Shown: in pieces, positions 55,932 through 63,747 of the stretch
Numbering within the stretch: the stretch's first letter is position 1
Layout of the letters: the number at the start of each line of letters is the position of its first letter
NCBI GenBank assembly: GCA_015062115.1
Contig: SUVG01000007.1
Location: 1-64,000 of the forward strand
Length of the DNA: 64,000 nt
Source of the DNA: Elusimicrobium sp.
Lineage (GTDB): Bacteria; Elusimicrobiota; Elusimicrobia; Elusimicrobiales; Elusimicrobiaceae
Reading direction: 5' to 3'
The notes under the pieces: generated by a model
The model's input: the letters and a program-made list of their open reading frames with translations, nothing else
Databases searched by the model: none
Told to the model about the DNA's origin: nothing
Translations under genes and position numbers: made by a program

Positions 55932-56690
55932 TTAAAAAATGAGCGGGTCTAACCAAAAAGCAATTATCATGCCCAGTGAATAACTGGTTACATTGATGAC
56001 CAAACTGAGCAGGAAAGAATTTTTAAGAGACATTTTCCGCTTGTTCATCAGGCGGATAATGAAGGTTTCCGTCAGTAGACAGAAAAACCACAGGAAGGCT
56101 GTTTCTTTTACATAGCGGGCCAAAACAAGCCAAGAGACGGCAGTAGTCAGCAGGTTTGCCAAGGCTACGCTATACAACACGGTAAACGGTTTTTGGATAT
56201 AAGCCAAAAACATGGCGGCAGCCAACAGTTCCAATACCAGAATAATTCCCAACGATAGCCACGCATCCGTACGAACCCAATCGCCGGCAGGAGGGAGCAA
56301 GTCCGTCGGCTCAACGGTTAGTTTGTCTTCGTCCACATATACATTAAAACGGGAGCGTAACGAATCGGGCACTTGAAACACATTGCTTTCGCGTTTTGTT
56401 CCGTCTTCAAAGGCGATAATCAGTTTTTGGAAATGGTCATATTCGTAGGCAATGGAGAAGCAAGTGCCGGCCGAGCAGTAAAGTTTTTGAATCCCATATT
56501 TACCGAGGGGTTTTGTTTCCATGCATTGGTTATCTTTACATTGGATTTGTTCGCTATGGAGGGGGTCAATAAGCGGTTTGGCCTCGGTATTATAAATAAA
56601 CGAAAAGGCCATTTCCGGTTTGGGGGATACATCGGCCCAAAGCGGGGAAAAAAGAAAAGACAAAAGGGTTAAAAGAAAGATTTTTTTCAT
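55932..56690 (-). CDS. Membrane protein with N-terminal periplasmic domain, unknown
   Basis: The 252-residue protein has a signal peptide (FLLTLLSFLFSPLWADV), a periplasmic domain of about 120 residues with four Cys (QCKDNQC and YCSAGTC), and four transmembrane segments from about residue 145 to the end. The periplasmic part looks like a β-rich ligand or sensor domain. I recognise no family. It lies 43 nt before the aldo/keto reductase start on the same strand, but AGGAG before that gene suggests separate translation. It is divergent from the M29 peptidase. Confidence 0.6.
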   Translation of the reverse strand: MKKIFLLTLLSFLFSPLWADVSPKPEMAFSFIYNTEAKPLIDPLHSEQIQCKDNQCMETKPLGKYGIQKLYCSAGTCFSIAYEYDHFQKLIIAFEDGTKRESNVFQVPDSLRSRFNVYVDEDKLTVEPTDLLPPAGDWVRTDAWLSLGIILVLELLAAAMFLAYIQKPFTVLYSVALANLLTTAVSWLVLARYVKETAFLWFFCLLTETFIIRLMNKRKMSLKNSFLLSLVINVTSYSLGMIIAFWLDPLIF

Positions 56691-56755
56691 AAGGTTTCTC
56701 TCGTGTTTCTTTATTTGCTATTATAACATTAAATAGGTAGAAGGGGAAAATAAAA

Positions 56756-57958
56756 ATGTTTACGAAATTACAAAACGAAAGATATGCAGATGTGATGATT
56801 TGGGCCATGCAAGCCGCCCGCCGCAACGGAAAATTTAAAAAATACGATACCGTGCTTTTACGCACCGATACGGCAGCCTTGCCGCTTGCTGAAGTTATTT
56901 ATAAAAAATTATTGGCGGCCCGTTTTAATGTAGTTACGCGCATTATGGTGCCGGAAGGTTTTTCAAAATCTTTTTATGAATTGGGTGATAATAAACAACT
57001 TTCTTTTATGGCTCCCGGCGAAAAAGAATTTCAAGGAGCAATCAACGGGTTGATTGCGTTGCATGCTCCGCAAGATTTAACCCACTTAAAAAATATAGAT
57101 CCTGCCCGTATTGCCAAAAATGCCGTGGCGCGCAAACCTATCCGGGAAATTTTAGACGAGCGGGAACAACAAGGTCTTTTTTCGTGGACGCTGTGTAATT
57201 ATCCTACCGAAGAATTGGCCGGGCGTGCCGGGCTTAGTGTGAAGGAATACTCCAATCAAATTGTGCGGGCGTGTTTTCTTAACGAAAAAGACCCGGTAAA
57301 AAAATGGAAGGAAGTAACCAAGCAAATCGACGAAATCGGGGCGTGGTTAACTTCTTTGCCTATTGATACTTTGCGTGTAGAAAGCGAACATATGGATTTT
57401 GAAGTCCTTTTGGGTTCCCAACGCCGCTTTATTGCGGGCGGGGGGTGTAACATACCGTCTTTTGAAATTTTTACCTCTCCCGATTGGCGCGGAACCCGCG
57501 GGGTTTATTTTGCCGATTTGTCTTCTTACCGAAGCGGAAACTATGTAAAAGGCGTTCGGTTGGAATTTAAGAACGGGCGCGTGGTAAAGGCAGACGCCGA
57601 ACAAGGGGCAGATTTTGTACGCAAAATGGTGGCTATGGACCGCGGGGCGGCGCAAATCGGCGAGTTTTCGCTCACGGATCGCCGTTTTTCCAAAATCAAT
57701 AAATTCATGGCGGATATTTTGTTTGATGAAAACTTCGGCGGGAAATACGGCAATTGCCATGTGGCTATCGGTGCGAGTTATGCCGATACTTTCTCCGGCC
57801 CGCAAAGCAAGTTGGATAAAAAAATGAAGGAAAAATTGGGCTTTAACGATTCTTCCTTACACTGGGATTTAATCAATACCGAAAATAAACGGGTCACCGC
57901 CCGCTTGAAAGACGGCTCTACCCAGGTAGTGTACGAGAAGGGAGAGTTTAAGTATTAA
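56756..57958 (+). CDS. M29-family aminopeptidase
   Basis: The 400-residue enzyme fits peptidase family M29 (PepS/AmpS/AmpT). C-terminal metal-binding residues are visible in GGGCNIPSFEIFTSPDW (Glu), RRFSKINKFMADILFDENFGG (Glu) and GNCHVAIGASY, ending with SSLHWDLIN (His and Asp). It removes N-terminal residues from peptides in the cytosol using two divalent metals, fitting a peptide-fermenting life. AAGGGG precedes the ATG. The upstream TATAACATT stretch (56721-56729) could serve as a promoter. Confidence 0.88.
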   Translation: MFTKLQNERYADVMIWAMQAARRNGKFKKYDTVLLRTDTAALPLAEVIYKKLLAARFNVVTRIMVPEGFSKSFYELGDNKQLSFMAPGEKEFQGAINGLIALHAPQDLTHLKNIDPARIAKNAVARKPIREILDEREQQGLFSWTLCNYPTEELAGRAGLSVKEYSNQIVRACFLNEKDPVKKWKEVTKQIDEIGAWLTSLPIDTLRVESEHMDFEVLLGSQRRFIAGGGCNIPSFEIFTSPDWRGTRGVYFADLSSYRSGNYVKGVRLEFKNGRVVKADAEQGADFVRKMVAMDRGAAQIGEFSLTDRRFSKINKFMADILFDENFGGKYGNCHVAIGASYADTFSGPQSKLDKKMKEKLGFNDSSLHWDLINTENKRVTARLKDGSTQVVYEKGEFKY

Positions 57959-58063
57959 AGGGACAAGGGCCCAGAAAAAATCTAGGTCCAAAGACTCTTG
58001 TTATGTGCAGTTTGTTTTTTTAGAATAATAGTAAGAAGTAAACTTTTTACTCGGGAGAGTGTT

Positions 58064-59263
58064 ATGAGAAAACTGTTGGTTTTTGTAGTATTGACGGGTT
58101 TGTTAGCGCCGAACTTGTTTGCTGCGGCGGAAACGGCTAAATTATCTGCCAAGGTAGCAAGCAAGGCCCAAAGCGCACAAAAAACGCGCCAAGAAGAAGT
58201 GAGTGCGTTGAAAAAAGAAGTAATCTCCGATTTTGAAACCTTCAAAAAGAGTGTGGCCCGTGTGCATTACTCGGATTGGAGTTTTATTTTCCAATCTATG
58301 ATTTACTTGCGTGATTCCTACATGAAGCTTCGCCGTTTAGATGCTTCTGCCGCGCGCGAAGTGGCCCCTATCATCAACACTCCCATTTCCATTGATAACG
58401 GAAATTATTCTATCCGGGTGGAAAGTTATTGCAATATGGAATCGGTGATGATTTATTCCGAATCGCAAGATCGTGCCGATTTTGACAGTTTCCAAGAAGC
58501 GTTGGCTGCCGATTTGGCTGTAGCCACTGCTACGGAAAAAGTTAATGCCGAGTTGTATGTGTTGGCGGCTGAAAATCCTTCCTTTGCGAAAGAAATTAAC
58601 GCCGTTAAAGCCTCTCACGCCGCTTTGGTGGAAGGCTCCCAAAACCAAACGGGTTCTACTTGGGCGCAATCTCTCTTGTACAAAGTTGAATCTTTGAACG
58701 AAGATTTAGCCGCTTTGAAACTTAAAAACTATAAACTTTATCAAGAAGTCTACAAACTTTGTAACCATCCCTACGGTTCCATGAAAAACTTGCAAGCCGT
58801 AGAATACCGTGCGGAAGACAGTTTGAACGGTTATGGTTCTGTGCGTACCATTAGATATTATGAAGCCGAACTGATAGAGCAAATAGCTCCCCAAAAAGAG
58901 TTTACCAACGTAATGAAGGAAACTGTATTAAAGGAATTCGGTACCTTCAAAAAGCATGCGGCTAATTTAGATTATTACAGCTATGAAGCCATGTTTACCG
59001 CCCTGCGCAACGTGCGCGATTCCTATATGGCTTTGCGCAAAGCCAATGCGGCTGCCGCCAAAGATATCGCTAAAACAATCAATACGGAAGTAAAGATTGC
59101 CGGCGGTTCTTACCAAATTCATGTAGAATCTTATGTGCGCATGGAAAGCGTAGTCCTCTACGATAGAAGCGAACATTGCCAATGTGCCATGAGAGGCGGA
59201 AACCAAGAACGCGATGCCTTTGATGCCTTCCAAGAAGCGTTGGCAGAAGATTTAGGAAAATAA
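58064..59263 (+). CDS. Secreted protein with two-fold internal duplication, unknown
   Basis: The 399-residue protein has a signal peptide (LLVFVVLTGLLAPNLFAAAE). Residues about 53-151 and 288-398 are homologous: both contain F-x-T-FKK, RDSYM-L-R, A-I-NT, Y-I-VESY-ME-SV and a closing DAFQEALA-DL. A helical insert of about 135 residues separates them, and a CQC pair appears only in the second copy. No known family. The ATG at 58064 is chosen because GGGAGAG lies upstream; a TAGAAT hexamer is at 58020. Confidence 0.7.
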   Translation: MRKLLVFVVLTGLLAPNLFAAAETAKLSAKVASKAQSAQKTRQEEVSALKKEVISDFETFKKSVARVHYSDWSFIFQSMIYLRDSYMKLRRLDASAAREVAPIINTPISIDNGNYSIRVESYCNMESVMIYSESQDRADFDSFQEALAADLAVATATEKVNAELYVLAAENPSFAKEINAVKASHAALVEGSQNQTGSTWAQSLLYKVESLNEDLAALKLKNYKLYQEVYKLCNHPYGSMKNLQAVEYRAEDSLNGYGSVRTIRYYEAELIEQIAPQKEFTNVMKETVLKEFGTFKKHAANLDYYSYEAMFTALRNVRDSYMALRKANAAAAKDIAKTINTEVKIAGGSYQIHVESYVRMESVVLYDRSEHCQCAMRGGNQERDAFDAFQEALAEDLGK

Positions 59264-59280
59264 CATTTTACTCATAACAA

Positions 59281-59310
59281 AAAATCTCCGACATCGTCGG
59301 AGATTTTTTT
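59281..59310 (+). terminator. Rho-independent terminator after duplicated secreted protein
   Basis: ATCTCCGAC pairs with GTCGGAGAT around ATC, with A run before and T7 after. Confidence 0.9.
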
Positions 59311-59320
59311 GTGCTTTTGA

Positions 59321-59351
59321 CAAAAAAAAACCCGCTTTGAGGCGGGTTTTT
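59321..59351 (-). terminator. Rho-independent terminator of nrd genes
   Basis: On the minus strand ACCCGC/GCGGGT form a stem followed by a nine-T run. It lies just past the nrdG stop. Confidence 0.8.
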
Positions 59352-59368
59352 CGTAAAGCGGAAAAGGA

Positions 59369-59983
59369 TTAGTGTAACACCTTTAGCGAGGCCTTTTCTT
59401 TGGATACCGGCAGACACTCCTGTACGCGGTAGTTTTTACCTGCTACCAATTGGGAAATGGCCGCGATGTCCGCATCGGTTAGCACTTCTTTGTCGTAGGT
59501 AGTTCTAAATTCATAACCAAGACCGCTGGTGCGGATGAGGTCAATCGATTCTAAAAGCACGGAAGGGTTGAAATCTACCCCGGTAATAAGGGAGTATTTT
59601 TCCAACGGGGCTTTTAGATCCATAGCAATAAAATCTACCCACTTGTTTTCAATCAAATTTCTAAGCACTTCCGGGCGGGTTCCGTTGGTGTCCAGTTTGG
59701 TAGCATAGCCCATGTCCTTCAAATCGGCCATAAACTGGGGTAATCCCTCCTGCAGGGTGGGTTCCCCGCCGGAAACAACAACGCCCTCCAGGGTGCCCTG
59801 GCGGCGTTTTAGAAAGGCATATACTTCTTCCTTTGCCATGGGTTCGGTGAAAAGATGCGGATATACCAGTTCCGGGTTGTGACAATAACGGCAACGGAAA
59901 TTGCAACCTTGGGTGAATACTACCGCCGCCGGTCTTCCCGGAAAATCTATGAGCGTAAATTTAATCAATCCGCCTATTTTCAT
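59369..59983 (-). CDS. nrdG: Anaerobic ribonucleotide reductase activase
   Basis: The 204-residue radical SAM enzyme has a cluster motif at C27, C31, C34 (CNFRCRYCHNPEL) and GGEPTLQ, KLDTNGT and the DL-KAP stretch of activases. It generates the glycyl radical on NrdD. A short C-terminal CLPVSKEKA tail is present. It lies 26 nt after the small glycyl-radical ORF. PFL activase is related, but no pfl gene is present and the neighbours are nrd genes. Confidence 0.9.
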   Translation of the reverse strand: MKIGGLIKFTLIDFPGRPAAVVFTQGCNFRCRYCHNPELVYPHLFTEPMAKEEVYAFLKRRQGTLEGVVVSGGEPTLQEGLPQFMADLKDMGYATKLDTNGTRPEVLRNLIENKWVDFIAMDLKAPLEKYSLITGVDFNPSVLLESIDLIRTSGLGYEFRTTYDKEVLTDADIAAISQLVAGKNYRVQECLPVSKEKASLKVLH

Positions 59984-60009
59984 CCGAACACCACAGCAAT
60001 GGGGTTAAA

Positions 60010-60213
60010 TTATTTGCAGTCGCAGCCGCATTCCACATGCATGGTTTTGCGCATGGCAAATTCTTCTTTTTTACCGTTGTTCCAGTTTTGTACCGGGCGC
60101 AAATAACCTACTACGCGAGAGTAAACTTCACATTTGGAACCATGTACTTCGGCCATTTCTTTTTTAAGTTCGGAAATTTGGTTTTCTACGGCTTGTCTTT
60201 CTTGTGCGGTCAT
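60010..60213 (-). CDS. Free-standing glycyl-radical domain of class III ribonucleotide reductase
   Basis: The 67-residue protein begins with a short coiled coil (ERQAVENQISELKKEMAEV) followed by CEVYSRVVGYLRPVQNWNNGKKEEF, the motif that normally forms the C-terminal end of NrdD with the radical-bearing Gly (G36 here). A Cys-rich tail (ECGCDCK) closes it. It has its own AGGAG and ATG and lies between nrdD and nrdG. It looks like a trans-acting radical subunit; alternatively it is a spare-part protein analogous to GrcA. No frameshift joins it to nrdD. Confidence 0.8.
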   Translation of the reverse strand: MTAQERQAVENQISELKKEMAEVHGSKCEVYSRVVGYLRPVQNWNNGKKEEFAMRKTMHVECGCDCK

Positions 60214-60309
60214 AATTATTCTCCTAGAGTTTATGGCTGGTCTTACGGCATACGGGCCCGTGAAAACCCGTACTTTATTATGGCACTTTCGTACCCCCGT
60301 TTCAACTGC

Positions 60310-60348
60310 TTTTTTGGGTTATCTTTTGGCGAAAAATAACCCAAAAAA
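60310..60348. repeat. Perfect 13-bp inverted repeat between nrdD and the radical-domain ORF
   Basis: TTTTTTGGGTTAT (60310-60322) and ATAACCCAAAAAA (60336-60348) surround a 13-nt loop. No T run follows on the outer side of either strand, so a standard terminator is unlikely. Confidence 0.6.
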
Positions 60349-60364
60349 GGTATAGGTGGAAGAA

Positions 60365-62425
60365 CTATTTGCTATACAACTGTTCTTCTAAAAGTTTTAC
60401 TTTGCGTTCAAGTTCCTGCATCCGTTCTGCTTTACATTTGGGGCATTCAAAGTGTTCGCCTTCAATGTAACCGCATTTGGGGCAGACGCTGAACGTAGGC
60501 GTGATGGAGAAATACGGCAATACATATTTTTCACACACCGTTTTAATAAAGCGTTTCATCGCTTCCAAATCTTTGATTTTTTCACCGGTGAAGATATGTT
60601 GTACCGTTCCGCCGGTGTATTTGGATTGAATCGTCGCTTGTAAATCTAACATTTCGAACACATCGTCCGTATAGTTGACGGGCAACTGGGAAGAGTTCGT
60701 GTAGAAAGGTTGGTGGCCTTGTTTGTAAAGGGCTTCGTTGGCGCAGATAATTTCCGGGTAGCGTTCTTTATCTAATTTGGCCAAGCGGTAAGAAGTACCT
60801 TCTGCCGGGGTGGCTTCCAAGTTGTAGTTGTTGCCGGTTTCTTCTTGGAAAGAAACCAAGGTTTCGCGCATGAAGGTAAGCACTTTTTCGGCAAAGGCTT
60901 TTCCTTTTTCGGTACCGATATCTTCGCCGATTAAGTTTACCGCGGCTTCGTTTAAGCCCACCAAACCAATCGTGGAGAAGTGGTTTTTCCAGTATTCGTT
61001 GAAACGTTGGCGGACGCTGCGCAAGTAGAAACTCATGTACGGATAGAGGTTCCCTTTCGTGAAGCGTTCAATGATTTTACGTTTGATTTCCAAACTGGTT
61101 TTGGCCACTTCCATGCGGTCTTTCAAATTGGCAAAAAATTCTTCTTCATTTTTGGAGAGGTAACCCAAGCGCGGCAAGTTGATGGTTACCACACCGATAG
61201 AACCCGTCAGCGGGGCAGAGCCGAATAAGCCGCCGCCGCGTTTTCTGAGTTCGCGGTTGTCGATGCGTAAACGGCAGCACATGGAACGGGCATCTTCGGG
61301 GTTCATGTCGGAGTTGATGAAGTTGGCAAAGTACGGAATACCGTATTTGGCCGTCATTTCCCACAACGGGGTAAGTTTCGGGTTATCCCAATCGAAATCC
61401 CGGGTGATGTTATAGGTAGGAATCGGGAAGGTGAATACGCGGCCTTTGGCGTCCCCGGCAAGCATTACTTCGCAGAACGCACGGTTGAGCATATCCATTT
61501 CGTCTTGGAATTCTCCGTAGGTTTTGTCTTGCAATTTACCGCCGATAATGACCGGTTGGTCTTTATAGTAAGAAGGAACGGTCAAGTCCAGCGTTAAGTT
61601 GGTAAACGGCGTTTGGAAACCCACGCGGGTCGGCACGTTTACATTGAACAAAAATTCTTGCAAGGCTTGTTTTACTTCATCATAAGAAAGTTTATCGTAA
61701 TAGATAAAAGGAGCGAGCAATGTATCAAAGTTGCTGAAGGCCTGAGCCCCGGCACTTTCACCCTGTAAGGTATAGAAAAAGTTAACTACTTGTCCTAATG
61801 CGGTGCGGAAGTGTTTGGCCGGTTTGCTTTCGGCTTTTCCCACTACGCCGGTAAACCCGCTTAAGAGTAAATCTTGCAAATCCCACCCTACGCAATAGGC
61901 ACCCAAGAGGCCCAAATCGTGCAGATGGAAATCGCCTTCCGAGTGCATGCGTTTTACATTGTCCGGGTAGATTTTATTCAGCCAATATACTTTGCTGATT
62001 TCGGAGGAAATGTAGTTGTTAAGCCCTTGCAACGAATATCCCATGTTGCTGTTTTCGTTTACTTGCCAATCCATTTTTTGCAAATATTGGTCTACCAAAT
62101 CTACATTGAATTTGGAAGTAATTTCGCGCATACGGGCGTGTTGGTCGCGGTATAAGATGTAGGCTTTGGCCGTTTTGTGGTAGTTAGAGGTCAACAGCAC
62201 ATCTTCCACAATGTCTTGCACGTTTTCCACATTGGGAACCGTATCGGAATAAAGTTGTTGAATAATGTTAATGGCGCGGATCGTCAATTTTTTGGCGGTT
62301 TCCGCATCAAATTCTCCGGTTACTTCGGCGGCTTTAGAAATCGCTTTCGTAATTTTTTTAGAATCAAAACGTTGGGTTGTACCGTCTCTTTTGACGATAT
62401 GGGTGATTACTTCAGAGTTTTCCAT
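60365..62425 (-). CDS. nrdD: Class III (anaerobic) ribonucleoside-triphosphate reductase, catalytic part
   Basis: The 686-residue protein has an N-terminal ATP-cone (VITHIVKRDGTTQRFDSKKI up to about residue 95), then the ten-stranded barrel (SMCCRLRIDNRELRKRGGGLFG, SIGVVTINLPRLGY) and near the C-terminus the zinc ribbon CPKCG-x7-CPKC. It then ends in a coiled coil (ERKVKLLEEQL). The glycyl-radical loop that usually follows is missing and is encoded by the next ORF (60010). It reduces ribonucleotides to deoxyribonucleotides without oxygen. AGGA lies upstream. Two palindromes lie in the shared intergenic region before it. Confidence 0.93.
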   Translation of the reverse strand: MENSEVITHIVKRDGTTQRFDSKKITKAISKAAEVTGEFDAETAKKLTIRAINIIQQLYSDTVPNVENVQDIVEDVLLTSNYHKTAKAYILYRDQHARMREITSKFNVDLVDQYLQKMDWQVNENSNMGYSLQGLNNYISSEISKVYWLNKIYPDNVKRMHSEGDFHLHDLGLLGAYCVGWDLQDLLLSGFTGVVGKAESKPAKHFRTALGQVVNFFYTLQGESAGAQAFSNFDTLLAPFIYYDKLSYDEVKQALQEFLFNVNVPTRVGFQTPFTNLTLDLTVPSYYKDQPVIIGGKLQDKTYGEFQDEMDMLNRAFCEVMLAGDAKGRVFTFPIPTYNITRDFDWDNPKLTPLWEMTAKYGIPYFANFINSDMNPEDARSMCCRLRIDNRELRKRGGGLFGSAPLTGSIGVVTINLPRLGYLSKNEEEFFANLKDRMEVAKTSLEIKRKIIERFTKGNLYPYMSFYLRSVRQRFNEYWKNHFSTIGLVGLNEAAVNLIGEDIGTEKGKAFAEKVLTFMRETLVSFQEETGNNYNLEATPAEGTSYRLAKLDKERYPEIICANEALYKQGHQPFYTNSSQLPVNYTDDVFEMLDLQATIQSKYTGGTVQHIFTGEKIKDLEAMKRFIKTVCEKYVLPYFSITPTFSVCPKCGYIEGEHFECPKCKAERMQELERKVKLLEEQLYSK

Positions 62426-62813
62426 AATTACATTTCCTAAGTTTTAGTGGGGTGTTTCCGCCAGTGCAGAACTAGCGGTTATTAAAATTTTGACAAATAC
62501 AGACTAAAAATGCAAATCTCGTCTAAAAATTATTTTTTTAAGGCCCGATAAAAAAAGAGTTATCGTCGATAAAATCAAAATTTTATAAACCCGAACAAAC
62601 AAAAAATATTTTATTTGTTATTAGTAATTATTCCTAATAAGTGAGATATTTGTCAAGCAATTTTTTTAGAAAATGGCATATTGCTTAAAAAATAAGGAAA
62701 AAATTTTGCACTTTAGTTTGTATAAAGAAGTAATATAATCTTTTTTTAGGGTTGACGGAAAGGGCCCAAAGTAGTTAAATGAAGAAAAAGAAACCAATAA
62801 AGGGGGGATAAAT
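62426..62813. promoter_or_regulatory. nrdD / 62814 intergenic region with two palindromes
   Basis: This 388-bp AT-rich stretch has no gene. A near-perfect 26-bp palindrome (AACAAA...TTTGTT, 62594-62619, 11 of 13 pairs) overlaps a second inverted repeat, TTATTAG (62618-62624) / CTAATAA (62634-62640). TATAAT at 62734-62739 probably starts the 62814 gene. No clear -10 for nrdD is seen. NrdR-type or Fur/PerR-type control is possible. Confidence 0.45.
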
Positions 62814-63068
62814 ATGAACTTTTATCAATGGTGTGTATTAGTAGCCGTAGTGGCTTTTGTAGCGTTTGTAGTATTTGCGGTGCGGACGCTTTTGCAAATT
62901 TCCCGCACGGCCGAAGCCGTGGAATACTTGGCTGTAACTACCGCGGAAAATGTAGAAAAAACCAAAAGCACTTTTGAACTGATTGACAATGTGTCTTCTT
63001 TGTTAGACACCGGTTTTTATAAAGCGCTTAAATTGGGAATCAGTTTAGTAAAACAATTAAAGAAATAA
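62814..63068 (+). CDS. Small membrane-anchored protein, unknown
   Basis: The 84-residue protein has one N-terminal transmembrane helix (LVAVVAFVAFVVFAVRTLL) followed by an amphipathic region with heptad character (LLQISRTAEAVEYLAVTTAENVEKTKSTFELIDNVSSL) and a basic end. This resembles the start of DUF948-type proteins but is shorter. GGGGGGA lies before the ATG. A very strong hairpin follows at 63086. No function can be given. Confidence 0.65.
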   Translation: MNFYQWCVLVAVVAFVAFVVFAVRTLLQISRTAEAVEYLAVTTAENVEKTKSTFELIDNVSSLLDTGFYKALKLGISLVKQLKK

Positions 63069-63085
63069 AATATAAGAACTTATCA

Positions 63086-63117
63086 GTAAAGGCATAACCC
63101 ACAGGTTATGCCTTTAC
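63086..63117. terminator. Bidirectional hairpin terminator, 14-bp stem
   Basis: GTAAAGGCATAACC (63086-63099) pairs perfectly with GGTTATGCCTTTAC (63104-63117) around a CACA loop, followed by TCTTTTA. Confidence 0.75.
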
Positions 63118-63141
63118 TCTTTTATATGCTTGATTTAAGTA

Positions 63142-63606
63142 CTAACGGTTGAGCAGCCAGAATGCTCCGGTTAAATAAGTGGCAAAGGCAATCCATATCA
63201 TATAAGGAATCATCAGGTTGCCGGCCCAACGGCTTTGTTTGTAAAAGGCTTTTAACAGCCACACCCCTTCCGCCAGCATACCTGCCACCAAGATAAAAGC
63301 CGCTCCCAAGTTTTGTTCTCCAAAGAAAATAGGAGTCCAGCAAGCATTGAGTGCCAGTTGCAGTAAAAACAAACAAGCGGGTTTTTTGGTAGTTGACTTT
63401 GGAAAGTCTTTAAGTGCCAAAAAAGCTGCTATCCCTATCAGCACATACAATACGGCCCATACCAGCCCGAAAATGCCGTTGGGCGGAGTAAACGGCGGGG
63501 CCGTTAGTTGGTTGTACCAGTCCATGTTTTCCATGACGGCTTCCGAACCCACCAGGCCCGCCAGTTGGCAAAGAGCCAACCAAAAAATAAACTTAATGAA
63601 TTTCAT
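63142..63606 (-). CDS. TspO/MBR family protein
   Basis: The 154-residue membrane protein has five transmembrane helices and TspO signatures: WYNQLTAPPFTPPNGIFGLVWAVLY near the start, LNACWTPIFF, and the last helix WIAFATYLTGAFWLLNR. TspO proteins bind porphyrins and tryptophan-derived ligands and influence tetrapyrrole handling; the role in anaerobes is unclear. A GGGGG ribosome binding site lies before the ATG. It is convergent with the 62814 gene. Confidence 0.92.
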   Translation of the reverse strand: MKFIKFIFWLALCQLAGLVGSEAVMENMDWYNQLTAPPFTPPNGIFGLVWAVLYVLIGIAAFLALKDFPKSTTKKPACLFLLQLALNACWTPIFFGEQNLGAAFILVAGMLAEGVWLLKAFYKQSRWAGNLMIPYMIWIAFATYLTGAFWLLNR

Positions 63607-63747
63607 TTTTTAACCCCCTTGTTGTTAATTTAGAAAAACAAAAAAAAATCTAAACCCCTAAAAAAGGGTTAGGTGCTTTGTGCGGAGTCGGGCCAAAAAT
63701 GGTAAAATAAAAACAATCGTATTTATATTTTCAAATTCGAGGATTCT

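Noticed and set aside
60010-60364. nrdD and the 67-residue ORF as one frameshifted gene
   Set aside because: A 151-bp gap with stops, a 13-bp hairpin, a separate ribosome binding site and an ATG followed by a coiled coil cannot be repaired by a single-base change.
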